From assembly GCF_021155765.1 (NCBI RefSeq), contig NC_060112.1:8246001-8310000 (forward strand): a stretch of DNA of 64,000 nt, given 5' to 3'. A model generated the notes under the pieces. That model did not search any database and had not been told where the DNA came from. It saw nothing but the letters and a program-made list of their open reading frames with translations. Of this stretch, positions 22,346-32,884 are shown piece after piece; the first letter of the stretch is position 1, and the number at the start of each line of letters is the position of its first letter. A program made the position numbers and the translations under genes. This stretch comes from Diprion similis (Eukaryota > Arthropoda > Insecta > Hymenoptera > Diprionidae).

Positions 22346-23585
22346 TTACACAATATTCAATGAATTCAGATAGAATGAGATATTTTCTCAACAGCGTTTT
22401 AGTATAACTTTTCATATACTTGCAAGAATATTTAAAAAATTAATATATGCGTAATATTTACATCCGTTACGGTATCCACAACGTACCATTAAACCGATTG
22501 AAAACGAGTTAAGACATTAACGAGAGGCACCGATACCGTACGTGTATGTTATTTGTCAATTTTGTCCAAGTCATTATGTGGAATACAAATACGTATACGT
22601 AATTTCTTTAAAATTTTCCAGAGAAAAAAGGAATAACCGATGCCGGCTTTCTCTGGACTCATTATCGAATTATCTTTCATTCAATAATAATAATCATTGT
22701 ACTAGTACAATCGAATACACACCTATTTCTACTTTATTACATCAGTTCTGATCGCATGCATGGAATTAAGCCTGAATATTTGATTTGATAAAAGTAATAC
22801 TTACCTTATCAATGATGTTTTAAATAATTACGAGAATTATAAAAAAAATCGATTTTACGTGACGAGTAGAAAATCGATTTGGTACCTACATACATAGATC
22901 AGTGTCAGTAGCATTTTTTCATTGCTAATCCCATGATTTTGGTTCGTGAACAGGAAGTCCAAGTCGCTATAGTCGGTCCGCACACAGCGCAAGGAATAGC
23001 TTGAAAAAAAAAACTACGAGCATAAAACGCCGTAAATATCACGCGTAAAATATTCTGGTGACTACGTGTATTCCGCCACGGATACTTTAAGGCTTGGGGC
23101 CGAAAACGCAAGAGACACCTTATCTTCGATCTATTAGTTTATAAGTGGTTACCACATCGTGTGAGCATTAGATAACAATAAGTGCCTAAAGTTAAATAGA
23201 ATCGTATAAGCTTGGCATAACTGACACTGTAATTAACACATTCAGCCGCGGTATAGCTGTAGAAAAATATTCCCAAAAAATCGTTTCAATCATCGATATA
23301 TAACAGTGACGCAATATCTAATCCAAGAACGTGGCGATTGTCACGTCAAAATCAACAAGAGAATTAATCGCCTGCAGGTACACGCCTGTTGTTCTCCTTC
23401 AGGTAATTGTAGCGGTATTCAATGCGGCTCTGCATGTTCACCACCTTGAAAATAATTCGGGATATACTATGGGATAGGGATTATCCGGCGGTAAGTCATG
23501 GAGTTATGATATGTAAACACTTTTATGCGTAGGTACCATGAGAATCACGGCAAGTTTTCAATTTTCCGAAGGCCCCTGGGGGGCA

Positions 23586-23601
23586 GGGGGGGGGGGGGGG
23601 G
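23586..23601 (+). repeat. Poly(G) tract, 16 bases
   Basis: G run within a wider G-rich segment (23570-23605). Confidence 0.95.
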
Positions 23602-24258
23602 AAGGAATCCCAGGAACCACCTTCGTATAATTGACACGGCCCATTCGACACTGACTTCGGCCTACAAGCTAATTTTCTAAACGGTAATTCCGCGAGTATT
23701 ATAAGCATATCGCACCCTATTATACCTGTACGGCTATTATAAAATAAGCATTGCACCAGACGTCATATAACCTCATGAGCCGTTGGCATTATATGTATGC
23801 GAGCATTGCACAGTCATTTCTATAAATTGATGAAGACTTAGTAATTGTAAGCAGATTAATTACATATATCCTACTATATTGGTATGAAAATTGTAGAAAC
23901 GATTATATCAAGAGATATATATCGAAATTAGAATCTAAAATTGAGGAACTCTTTGGAATCTTTTTTGAAACATCAATTGATTACTAATATTTGCAAAAAT
24001 TGTGATACGGAGATCGAGAGAAGGTAAAAAGAATTTGTAAAGTAACAGGAGTTTCGGTTTTCACGGTAGGGTTTTAGCAACTTCTAATATATTTTCTTGG
24101 CTTGGTATTTCACGAAGTTTCTCTGTAATTCGAAAAAATTATACGATGGCTTTGAAAAATTCGTTGATGATCTTTTTTAGAACATACAATAGCTTTGACT
24201 AACCACAGTGCCAAGTAATTATTCTGAAAAATACTGATTTCCACATACTGATATACCT

Positions 24259-24261
<3 letters not shown>

Positions 24262-24291
<30 letters not shown>
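24262..24291. repeat. TA microsatellite
   Basis: About 15 uninterrupted AT/TA units. Confidence 0.95.
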
Positions 24292-24297
<6 letters not shown>

Positions 24298-24714
24298 TAT
24301 TATAGATATGAAAAGTAATATTACGCAGTATAGTAACGACTCTGAGCATGAAATAATTTTAATTTTAGATAATAATACCCAGGTTACAGAAACGATTCTT
24401 GAAATTGACGTAAGTAACGCATACCTACCTTCAAACAATTTTATAAATCGTCATAATGTCCTTGAGAATACTTCATTAGAATTTTTCGAATAAAACAGCT
24501 CACCTCAAAGCATTTTTTCTCAGAATTTCAATTCCCAATTGAAATCCAACCCCAGAATTTGCCAATTTTTTAAGTATTAACACCTACAATAGTTTTTCGT
24601 TGAATTGCATGGGTGGTGTGGGGATAAAAAAAAAAGTCGTTTCTCGAAAAAATTCATGTCGGTTTTCCGTTACATCTCCGCCATCTTTACCGCGACTGCA
24701 TTTTAATGCATTTG

Positions 24715-25176
24715 GTATATAAATTGAGGACGAGGGTTGAAAATCGAAAACGGAAACGAAACTGAATTCACGCTTCTGTGTGTAGGTATAGCGTAAAATT
24801 GTTCAGCTTACTGTATATCCTGACGAAGCGAGGACACCGTTAGCTGGAATCAAGCCATGACGGGGTGAGAGCTGGTCCTTGCTTGCCTTTGGCCCGTTTG
24901 CAAGGAGCAGATGCAAATGACAACCGCATTGATGGTGCATTCATCTCGTATTCGTCCTAAGAGCAGGGGTAAAAGTGCGTGTAACGGGTTATGGTCACCC
25001 GCACTGGTGCAGCCTAGAAATGTGGGTTATGTGGCCAAAAGAGCAAAAATTTGTATACATGGGAAAAAGATGAGGACTTCTATGGGGTCGCCCGAGTTTT
25101 TCTATGCCTCTGTAAAAGCCGGCCACCCTTTACGCGAGTCCAGTCAGAGAACTAAATTTGGCGTGATCGTGGTAAG
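24715..25176 (+). other. Weak candidate transcribed segment, possible first exon
   Basis: A TATATAA box (24716-24722) is followed by GC-richer sequence containing an open frame from ATG 24911 that runs into a donor-like GTG/GTAAGC at about 25170. The frame (starting MQMTTALMVHSS) has no recognisable motif. No good initiator stands 30 bases after the TATA box. It could be the first exon of a long non-coding RNA or simply a GC-rich regulatory element upstream of giant. Confidence 0.15.
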
Positions 25177-25239
25177 CGACGTGATAAAAGGAATATCTTT
25201 ATACCTTACTTCTCGCTCCTTTCATCACTTTCCGTAACT

Positions 25240-27950
25240 ACTTGCCTATTATATATAGAAATGTGTGATACTTATATATGTTTGTCATTACATATACTGC
25301 GCTATTTTTTCAGAATAATTTTGTAACTGAATGATATATTGTAGATGCAGAATTCATTCGTGAGTTAGAGATAATTCAGGGTAACTTTTTATTACAAGTA
25401 GTTTGTAAATCTTGACCCGGTTATTATAGATTTGTATAAAAGTTTTCGCAGTATCGTTTTCAATGGATAGTCCAATGATTTTGTCTGAAGAAGAGGCGAA
25501 GTAATGAAAATGATGCTAAGTAACACTATACTACAAATTTAAAAGATAATTATTTATACTTATTTTAAACAAATCGTTTGTTCAACAGATAATAATGATA
25601 TTTTCTTTTTCTTATACATCGTCATTATTATCATATAATTCTTCTTCAACGCAAGAATATATGGATCATTCATTTTACACAATTCTCTAAGCACTTCTGT
25701 GTATTTCAACGAAAGTTCAATAAAATTAGTAATAAAAAATATTGAATCATAAGAATAAAATTTTACTCAAACATCTTCAATGTCGTCGTACATGATGCTG
25801 TTTATCAAATAGATTATCTTTTAATATACATAAGTAAACAAAAACTCTGTGCTTGACATGTCACAGCTATGCCATACTGTGGTATAGTGACTTTTTTGTC
25901 AAGAAAACAGTAAAAAAAAAAAAAAAAAGAAGAATGTAGAAACTGGGAATTGCATTACGCATGGATACACTAAGCGTGGCCAATTAATTATTGTTACTAA
26001 TGCGTAATGGGAATCCCACGTAATTAGTTACGTGAACAGATCGTTCGTTATGGTCACTCTACTTCTTTGTGGGACCAAAACTGCAGCGTTACGACTATTC
26101 CTAGCGTAAGAATAGACGAATTCCGATCATAACAGAGCAATAAATAAGGATTGATGCCGTTAGAGGGTTCGACGAACGTCCAAATTTACGGACCTCTGTT
26201 GAAAGATGCAAGCGCACGAGTTGTCGATTTATACGTATACCTATACGTAAGGATTCGAACTGCGCATATGGGTTACAGAGAATGTGTTAAGACCGTTAAT
26301 AACCGGTGACAGCATAGCGGGATTCTTAATTTCACGAAATCTCGAAAATTCTTCTTACTCCAGAGGCCTTAACCCCTTCGACTAAATTTATGACGCTTTA
26401 CGCAAATTCGGTTAGTCGTGCGTCGAAGACCTCTATAATACCTGAAATACTGTGACCATAAATCTGAGAAACAAAGGATTTGAAATACTACAGAAGTAGC
26501 CAAAGGGTTTGCACTGAAAGAGATTTCTCACTGAGCCTCTTGCTGCGGCTGCCGCTATTGCACGATCCTGTACTTACTGAATTTTCGAATCACCTACAAC
26601 TAAACCTAACCTAACCCTCGGTAAGAGAATAACGAAATTTCCAACCTAACCCGTTTACTTCGTAGACTTTCATGTCCGTAACTTTCTCATTTCTCAGGCA
26701 GAATTAACCTTCGTATAACTAACTGGATTTTCAAAAATCCTGCATGGATTTACACCGTGGGACGTCTGCCTGGGATTACCAGGAGTTCGGCAGTTGCATT
26801 TAATCTTATTCGCTTCTGTCGACGGGAGTTGCATGCAGTGCACGAATCCGCTAGAGTTCAGCTTCTAAAAACATCACCATTCTTGGACATTCAAAGTTCG
26901 AATCCCTTGCGCCATTATTTGTGAAAATAATGATAATCTAATGTTTATTTGAGTCTATTTTTATGCCTGTGCACAGCAGGACACGTCTTCAGTGCCAGAA
27001 GCAGCGCTCTACGGAATTCGCAGTAAAAAATACCTGAGGTTTCGATCAATCAAGATCTACCGAATAGTATTCCGATAAGTAAATAGGTATAATATCACGA
27101 TTAAACTTGGTTCTTTTTACCACTCGTGAACTAGTGTTATCGAGATTCAACAATGATCGCAATTCAAATATCATGATCAAGTTTAATCGATCGAGACTTC
27201 TCCACTTTGAGATTACTCAATACGTTAATCACTTTTGCTAAAAGTAATGCAATTTTTTAGTACGCCTTGATGAAACACGGTGAATTCATACACCAAGTAA
27301 GCATTATCTCATTCGTGAATTCCTCCGCTGGTTGTAGAATAAAGTAAATACAAAATTCACATACCGATGTAATTTATTTACGAAAAAAAGAACATCAAAA
27401 TTATAAAATCCCTCCGACTGAGTACGTATCACATTGGTACCCATGGATTAAGGATGCTCAGTGTGTATTTTTGCGTCAAGTCAATTTGTCGAACTCGTAA
27501 ATATTTTTTTGACGTCACTTATTCCATGGATAATAATATGTCATAGATATCTAATCGAAGGAAGTAGATTGTTCCTGTATTACTCAAATGGAAAATAGCT
27601 TAAACACATTTCGGTACCCGTTAATCGTAACATAAGAAATTAGACACGATCTAGGTAGGTTAATTATTATTTTATGCGGTAAAACCATCCAGGATGTAGA
27701 AAATGTGTGGAAATTTAGTTTTAATTATTACATGTAACCTTCGAGGTTTAGGGAGCGATTCCGCCCTCGCACCTTCTACAAAGACGCCGAAGACGACCCA
27801 CTTTGGTTTGAAAATTGGCGAAAGCAGAGGTAGCCGCGTACGCGTGCCGAGGGTCAGCCTCCCACCACCTCCACCTGAGACCCCGTTTCGACGGTCACTC
27901 GAAAGTTTCCCCACTCCAAGGCCCCTCCACCCTCTCCCACAGACCTTGCA
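25240..27950. other. Intergenic DNA upstream of giant, probable cis-regulatory territory
   Basis: No exon recognised. It holds an A run (25913-25928), an inverted repeat at 25945-26017 and a CCTGGGATTACCAGG-type palindrome near 26769. In other insects giant is controlled by large upstream enhancers, so this gene-free stretch is the natural place for them, but I identified no binding-site cluster with confidence. Confidence 0.4.
25945..26017. repeat. Inverted repeat, about 20-bp arms
   Basis: GGGAATTGCATTACGCAT on the left pairs with ATGCGTAATGGGAATCCC on the right, with a perfect 10-base core (25953-25962 and 26000-26009) and about 37 bases between. Confidence 0.6.
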
Positions 27951-27962
27951 AGGGTTGCGAAG

Positions 27963-27995
27963 TATATAAGCGAAAGTACACCCTTTTGAGTCATA
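27963..27995 (+). promoter_or_regulatory. gt: Core promoter of giant: TATA box and initiator
   Basis: TATATAAG at 27963-27970 is followed by TCATAA with A27993 exactly 30 bases from the first T of the box, the optimal TATA-to-start spacing. The region just upstream is GC-rich (27830-27960), unlike the flanking spacer. Confidence 0.7.
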
Positions 27996-28165
27996 ACTGG
28001 TTTTCTTGCTCGTCGAATGATCGTGGAAATTCTTCATCGGTTCCTGCCAAATATCCGCGTCCAAGACGGCTATTCGGATATTTTTCTTTACGTCAAATAT
28101 ATTTGGTCTTCAGTGTTGTGATATATATCAGTGAGAACAGTGTAACCTTGGATTGCTTCTATAAG
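27993..28165 (+). other. gt: 5' untranslated exon 1 of giant, with an upstream ORF
   Basis: From the predicted start to a strong donor (AAG then GTAAGA at 28166). It contains an upstream ORF, ATG 28017 to TGA 28119-28121, 34 codons, beginning MIVEILHRFLPNIR, which does not continue into the main frame. The intron would run 28166-29245, ending TTTTAG, leaving 17 bases of leader in exon 2. The exon join is predicted, not observed. Confidence 0.55.
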
Positions 28166-28470
28166 GTAAGAATGAGTATGAGAAATTTGATGTATCGGTT
28201 ATTGATAGGCGATTAAAGATTCTCCGTTTTTTTTTTTTCTTTTTCACTCACGGATATTAATTACAGAGTGCAAATTTTTCACGCAATAAAATCTCGTGAG
28301 TTTTATTTCGTCGAGAAAACATGATCAAAAACTTATTCACATTGGTGAGAAAAATATAACATCGAATGAGTAATAGTAATAATTATGACAATTCTATATT
28401 CGCCAAGTAATACGTTGTCGAATGACTAAGCTATTTAGGATCTGCATTTTGTAAATCGCATCACACTATT

Positions 28471-28486
28471 TTAAAGCGCGCTTTAA
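28471..28486. promoter_or_regulatory. Perfect 16-bp palindrome in the giant intron
   Basis: TTAAAGCGCGCTTTAA is fully self-complementary. It may be a dimeric factor site; no family assigned. Confidence 0.3.
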
Positions 28487-29262
28487 GTGAATTAATTTTT
28501 GGATTACTGACAGTCATTTTGAATCCACGTTCCGATAAATGTCATCAGTTGTGTAACTGAGCATACGGCCGACACTATTGACTATAAAAATTCTTTATTG
28601 TTAGTAATATAAAGTTTAAGTAGCAAGGTGCAAAGTTTGACGTTCGATGTTGAAGGTGACGAAATAGTGAAAGCAATTTTCTAAATAACTACTGTGAAAT
28701 ACGGTTTAAATAGTGATTTGAAGAACAAAAATCAAAATAATTATCACAATTGACTCTGAATAACAGACATTTTTGGCTTTCAAGTATGTCCGGAGCGAAC
28801 GAAATTATATTATCTTACTTATACGGAAGACAGATTTAAATTGTGTTTTTACTGTGAATGCAGTTAAGAATTGTAGTTTTTGTTTTTTCATTCAACAACA
28901 TCAAGGCAGTATTATTGTCAAGCTTAGGTCGATGACAAAAAATGTCTAAAAGAAACTCGATGAAAATATAAACATTTTCTTCAATATGAGATGTACAAAA
29001 CTTGTTAGATCGTTTATTTGAACGCAATATAACAAACGTTAGTAATTTTTATCAGCACTAGTGCCTAAAATTTACGTTTTTGTTTTCGAATGTCCACTTT
29101 TAAACACGAGTGCTTGTAAAAACTATACAATATTTTCGTTTTTGATAGAAGTTAGCACAGAAAATGGGATTACTAAAATTACGCCAATAAATTACTGTTT
29201 CACGCGATGTGGCGACGAAAATAATTAATCCCTTATCACTTTTAGGTACCCTGTGCCTATCG

Positions 29263-30240
29263 ATGGACAGAATGTTTCCCCTGAATGTGGGAAGTCTTGA
29301 GCCGCTGAATTTTACCGCATCGCAAAGCAACGAGGAACGGGAAATGAAGCCGCAATCAGATGCCGAAGTACCGGTGTTGGATTTATCCTGCAAGCGTTAC
29401 TCATCTGAGAATCCACTCTCGTACTTGGTGCGAAGTACGGTGCACCCGTCAGAGGAGGACAATCGTAGTCTCGAACACTACGCAGACGCTGAAAGGAAAA
29501 GCCCGTTGGAGGGTCGCTCGTGCATGGTGACACCTCCGTCGGAGGGCGACTCGCCGAGAAAAACTCGGTACGAACCGATCTACAATCAGATAAACTCAAC
29601 TACGAGCGATTTGTCGATGCCTTTTCACCCGGTCGTCGGTCTCTCCATACCACCGTCTCTCGCGAGCTCTCAAAGTGGCGTGCAAACGAATTTGCACAAT
29701 CCGATGGTCCAGGGTCATCTAATTTCGAAGAGTCAGTCAACGAGCCCCGTTCAAATGCAAACCCTGGATCATCAGATGATCGGTTTGGCCGTAACGCCGT
29801 CCCAGTCTTCGCCGGAGATGGGTAAAAAAATACCGAGACCATTCAAAGCTTACCCCAAAGATCCACTGTCTTTGTCCATGGGAACCACGGAGCTGATCTG
29901 TGACCAGACGTCGAACGAAGCGTATTCCGAGTTCAGGAAGCGGATGTTGGAATCCGTTAAAAAGACGAACGAAGGAACGAACATCAAAATGAGGAGGACG
30001 ACGGCCAAAAGTCCAAGTCTTCCCACCAGCACGATGGACGAGAAAGACGCTGCTTACTGGGAAAGAAGACGGAAGAATAATGAGGCGGCAAAGAGGTCCA
30101 GAGACGCCAGGAGAGCGAAAGAGGATGAAATTGCCATCAGAGCCGCCTTCCTGGAACAAGAGAACATTAAACTTAAGTACGAATTAGTCGCACTTAGAAA
30201 CGAAACTGCCAAACTCAGGTGCATGGTCTACTCGAATTAG
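29263..30240 (+). CDS. gt: Giant, bZIP transcriptional repressor, 325 aa
   Basis: A single coding exon. ATG 29263 is the first in-frame ATG after the intron acceptor at 29244-29245; an in-frame stop lies upstream at 29188. The N-terminus carries VLDLSCK (residues 38-44), matching the P-x-DLS-x-K type CtBP-binding motif; Drosophila Giant has VLDLSRR and represses through CtBP. A PAR-like motif, [13 protein letters not shown], precedes the DNA-binding part. The C-terminus is a b[22 protein letters not shown] basic region with the N-x2-AA-x2-SR signature (N273 to R280), then [20 protein letters not shown] and a short zipper with leucines at 297, 304, 311 and 318. The protein ends RCMVYSN with no extra tail. 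In insects Giant is a nuclear gap repressor of segmentation and head patterning. Relatives such as Pdp1, vrille or NFIL3-type factors are less likely, because the zipper sequence and the CtBP motif both point to giant. Confidence 0.94.
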   Translation: MDRMFPLNVGSLEPLNFTASQSNEEREMKPQSDAEVPVLDLSCKRYSSENPLSYLVRSTVHPSEEDNRSLEHYADAERKSPLEGRSCMVTPPSEGDSPRKTRYEPIYNQINSTTSDLSMPFHPVVGLSIPPSLASSQSGVQTNLHNPMVQGHLISKSQSTSPVQMQTLDHQMIGLAVTPSQSSPEMGKKIPRPFKAYPKDPLSLSMGTTELICDQTSNEAYSEFRKRMLESVKKTNEGTNIKMRRTTAKSPSLPTSTMDEKDAAYWERRRKNNEAAKRSRDARRAKEDEIAIRAAFLEQENIKLKYELVALRNETAKLRCMVYSN

Positions 30241-31467
30241 AAAATATCTGACTGGTACATTGTATGTGAGACTTACCTAGCAGATCTACTTTTGAGGAGG
30301 CAATGCTGGCATGCCTGACGTCTTGGAGGCAGGATTAATTTAATAATTATCGAAATCTTGGACTGATGCTTTGTTCACAAGCGTTTTCACATCTGCTCTA
30401 AAGTGAATATGGGTGACTTTAGACCGATGTTGGATTATTGAAGTAACGATAAGCACAGTTTTCAAACAATGGATTTCTTTCAGTATTAGTATGTTGTAAG
30501 GAGAATTCTTTCCTCTCATTGTCAGTCTTGTCGGGGAAAAATTTTTAGAGCACAATCAAGCGAATCAAAACTCATGAGATATCGACTGTCGGAGCTGGAA
30601 CCAGCCAAGCAGTGGTCGTGAGCTACAGACTTTTGAACTTTAACGATGCTCTAAAATAATCGCTTTACAACTACGGAAACAATGTGGATAACATATGTTT
30701 ACCATCCTTTTTTCAAACTAATTTAACAGATATTTTTCCCTCGCTACCACATTTTCGGACAATTCGTTGTCGGTTTGTATTCTAAGTACCATATGTATAG
30801 AATACTCTTACCAAATTTAGAGCACGGTTTCCATAACTATAGCTCACTGTGAGAACTTGCGTTTTGAATGCAACTTAAAGTCGATGAATATTACACGAAT
30901 TCTAAACTTTACCCAGTTACATTACAAGAATCGGAAATTGTATGAGAGAAGCACATTTCATTATCAATAGGTTACTACAGACTCACTGGTCTTTCCAAAT
31001 TACTCACTCCAGAGACGTGTAGACAGTCTTGACGAGTAATAAAATTTTCACAACCGTATTTTAGAAGAATTGAAAAAGTAATGCATCTTGTGTTCGATAA
31101 ATACAATGGAAATTGGCTTTATACTTGCACGATATCGAAGTATCTTATTGCAACACTATATATCCATTTGTTCACAAAAAGCTTCATCTCGCAATTAATT
31201 TTCAAATTTGTTTCTACGAATCGAAACTTCGAGTGTAAATGTATGTTTATAAATTCTTAAAAGCGATACAATCATGAGAATTAAAAAATAATCGCCTCTA
31301 CGTAATAGTTGACAGACGGCGTACAAGTTCATCACTTGGCATAGTCAGTAGATTGTTAAGTTTAAATTTAAGAACCGATACAGTGTAAATATAAATTATA
31401 GAATTAGGGTTAAAGAATTGAGTGAATCATATTGTTGGGCGAAAAATCAAAAATTCCCTGTTGTAAA

Positions 31468-31511
31468 AATAAATACAGTTGCAATATGTAAGATGCTATA
31501 TTTATAATAAA
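31468..31511 (+). terminator. gt: Poly(A) signals of giant
   Basis: AATAAA at 31468-31473 and again at 31506-31511, about 1.25 kb after the stop. No open frame of note lies between, so this is probably the 3' UTR. Confidence 0.55.
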
Positions 31512-31546
31512 GAAACAAACATTTTTTTACTTTGACATATATACAA

Positions 31547-31552
31547 TTTATT
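31547..31552 (-). terminator. Poly(A) signal of the ZNF511-type gene
   Basis: TTTATT on the plus strand, AATAAA on the minus strand, about 200 bases after the predicted stop. It lies only about 35 bases from the last giant signal on the opposite strand, so the two 3' ends probably abut or overlap. Confidence 0.5.
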
Positions 31553-31755
31553 CGTTCATTTTCCTTCAATAACATTTGAATTATGTACTTCGTCAGATGA
31601 TAATAATGAAAACGAATTACAAGTTTCGCTGATTCGTTGACTATACTTGAAACCGCTAATCCATCTTAAGAAAAATATATCAATACATAAAAATACTTTA
31701 CAATTTTTTCTTGACCCCGTCTTGAAGGGTAAAAATAAAGTTTTAAAGATTTTGA

Positions 31756-32820
31756 TCATTGTGGTAGAGTATCGGCCAATTCCATCATGCATCCATTATT
31801 TAATACATCCCTGTGTGAATTACTCTGCTTCGAAAGCACCTTTGAATAGGATGTCACCTGCCTAGGAACAAAGGATAAAGAGGAAGTTTTATTTGGTGAC
31901 GCAACATTTCCCACGGAACTTGAAGTCACTGATACGAGAAGATTTTTAGATGGTATTTCTTTATCACTGGGACGAAATGTTCTACACTTTTGATTCTTGT
32001 TTAATCGAGGGATAGTTTTTTCCGACTTGGTAGACTGCTGTTCCTTATCAACTTCCATTAGATCCTCAGAATCTCCTCTGCCTTTCCGCCAATTTCCTTC
32101 GTCAAAACGAAAGTGTTTGGGATATTTGTGCACTGCTATAGAATGTTCTCGCCTCTCTGCCGGAGTTTTAAATTTCATTTCGCACTCGGACACGTAACAC
32201 TGATACTGAAATAATAATTATGTACTTACAACTCTCAAAATACATGATAATAATCATTCAACTGTTAATTTTAAAGCATGCTTCGTTATAGCTAGTCTAC
32301 CATCGGTTGCCGATCAGCCAAGACTCTGAAGAAACTATCGTGGGTTTCTTCTACGTGTATATCCAAAAGCCTGGCACTCGGTCTACACTTTTTACACTCC
32401 AAGCAAATGTATCTATGCGATCCATTATAATGCACCTCGAAGTCAAAAAGCGTCTGGAATGTAGCTGTGCAGCCAGGTACATTACATGTGAATTCTTTTA
32501 CACTGAAATTAAATCTATATCATCAGGTGAACCAAGAAGTGAAAAATGCTCAAAAATCATTGATTTGCCGGAAGGTGATTTGAGAAATCTACCAAACCAT
32601 ATTAGAATCATACATAATAAATGATTATCATGAAATTTTAAACTAACGGTTCGTGACACAATTCCTCATCGTCGATAATTGTAACACCTTTTCTTAGGAA
32701 AATTTTACATGTTTTATAAGTGTCGTCGAAGAACTTATCGTGAGGTGTCCGCTGCCCAACTCCAATTTGTGTCAAAAAGGTGTCCATGGTTAAGAGATAA
32801 TCAATTTCAGTGTCGTTCAT
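31756..32820 (-). CDS. ZNF511-type C2H2 zinc-finger protein, about 270 aa
   Basis: Exons, in reading order, 32820-32660, 32502-32301 and 32205-31756. An N-terminal PHDKFFDDTYKTCKIFLRKG motif resembles the HQFFEDGDVQ region of vertebrate ZNF511. Three C2H2 fingers follow: C60-C65-H78-H83, C87-C90-H103-H108 and C124-C129-H142-H147. Finger 2 runs on through HDSFFRVLADRQPMYQC into finger 3 and KYPKHFRFDE, the family hallmark. The tail is basic and serine-rich. The family is nuclear and poorly characterised, with proposed links to cell-cycle and transcription control. Uncertain points: the exon 1 donor is weak (AATT then GTGTCA) but is the one that keeps phase. Near 31860 a CAG/GTGACA could be a further donor, which would replace the last 34 residues with an unseen exon. 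The ATG at 32820 is preferred as the first ATG before the conserved part; M12 is an alternative. Confidence 0.87.
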
Positions 32821-32884
32821 ATCACTCCAAGACCGATGACAGTTTTTTGTAGACCGGCAAGTGCCAATAACAATAATAAACACG

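Noticed and set aside
22933..23010. Short plus frame reading VQVAIVGPHTAQGIA
   Set aside because: Only 24 codons and no partner exon; too short to claim.
26245..26290. Reverse-strand T-loop-like ATTCGAAC
   Set aside because: The stem does not pair and the other tRNA arms are missing.
26596..26660. CCTAACCTAACCC resembling insect telomeric TTAGG repeats
   Set aside because: Only two or three imperfect units, interrupted at once; not an interstitial telomere array.
26875..26925. GTTCGAATCCC, a T-loop-like sequence suggesting a tRNA
   Set aside because: The flanking bases cannot pair as a T stem and no acceptor, D or anticodon arm can be drawn.
27672..28216. Open frames on both strands of 88 to 133 codons
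   Set aside because: They overlap each other across the GC-rich giant promoter and first exon, and none is supported by splice or homology evidence.
29520..30159. Other-frame and opposite-strand open frames up to 140 codons
   Set aside because: They are shadows of the giant coding exon, which has a clear bZIP domain in its own frame.
32307..32624. 105-codon plus-strand frame
   Set aside because: It lies opposite the ZNF511-type exon whose zinc fingers are on the minus strand.
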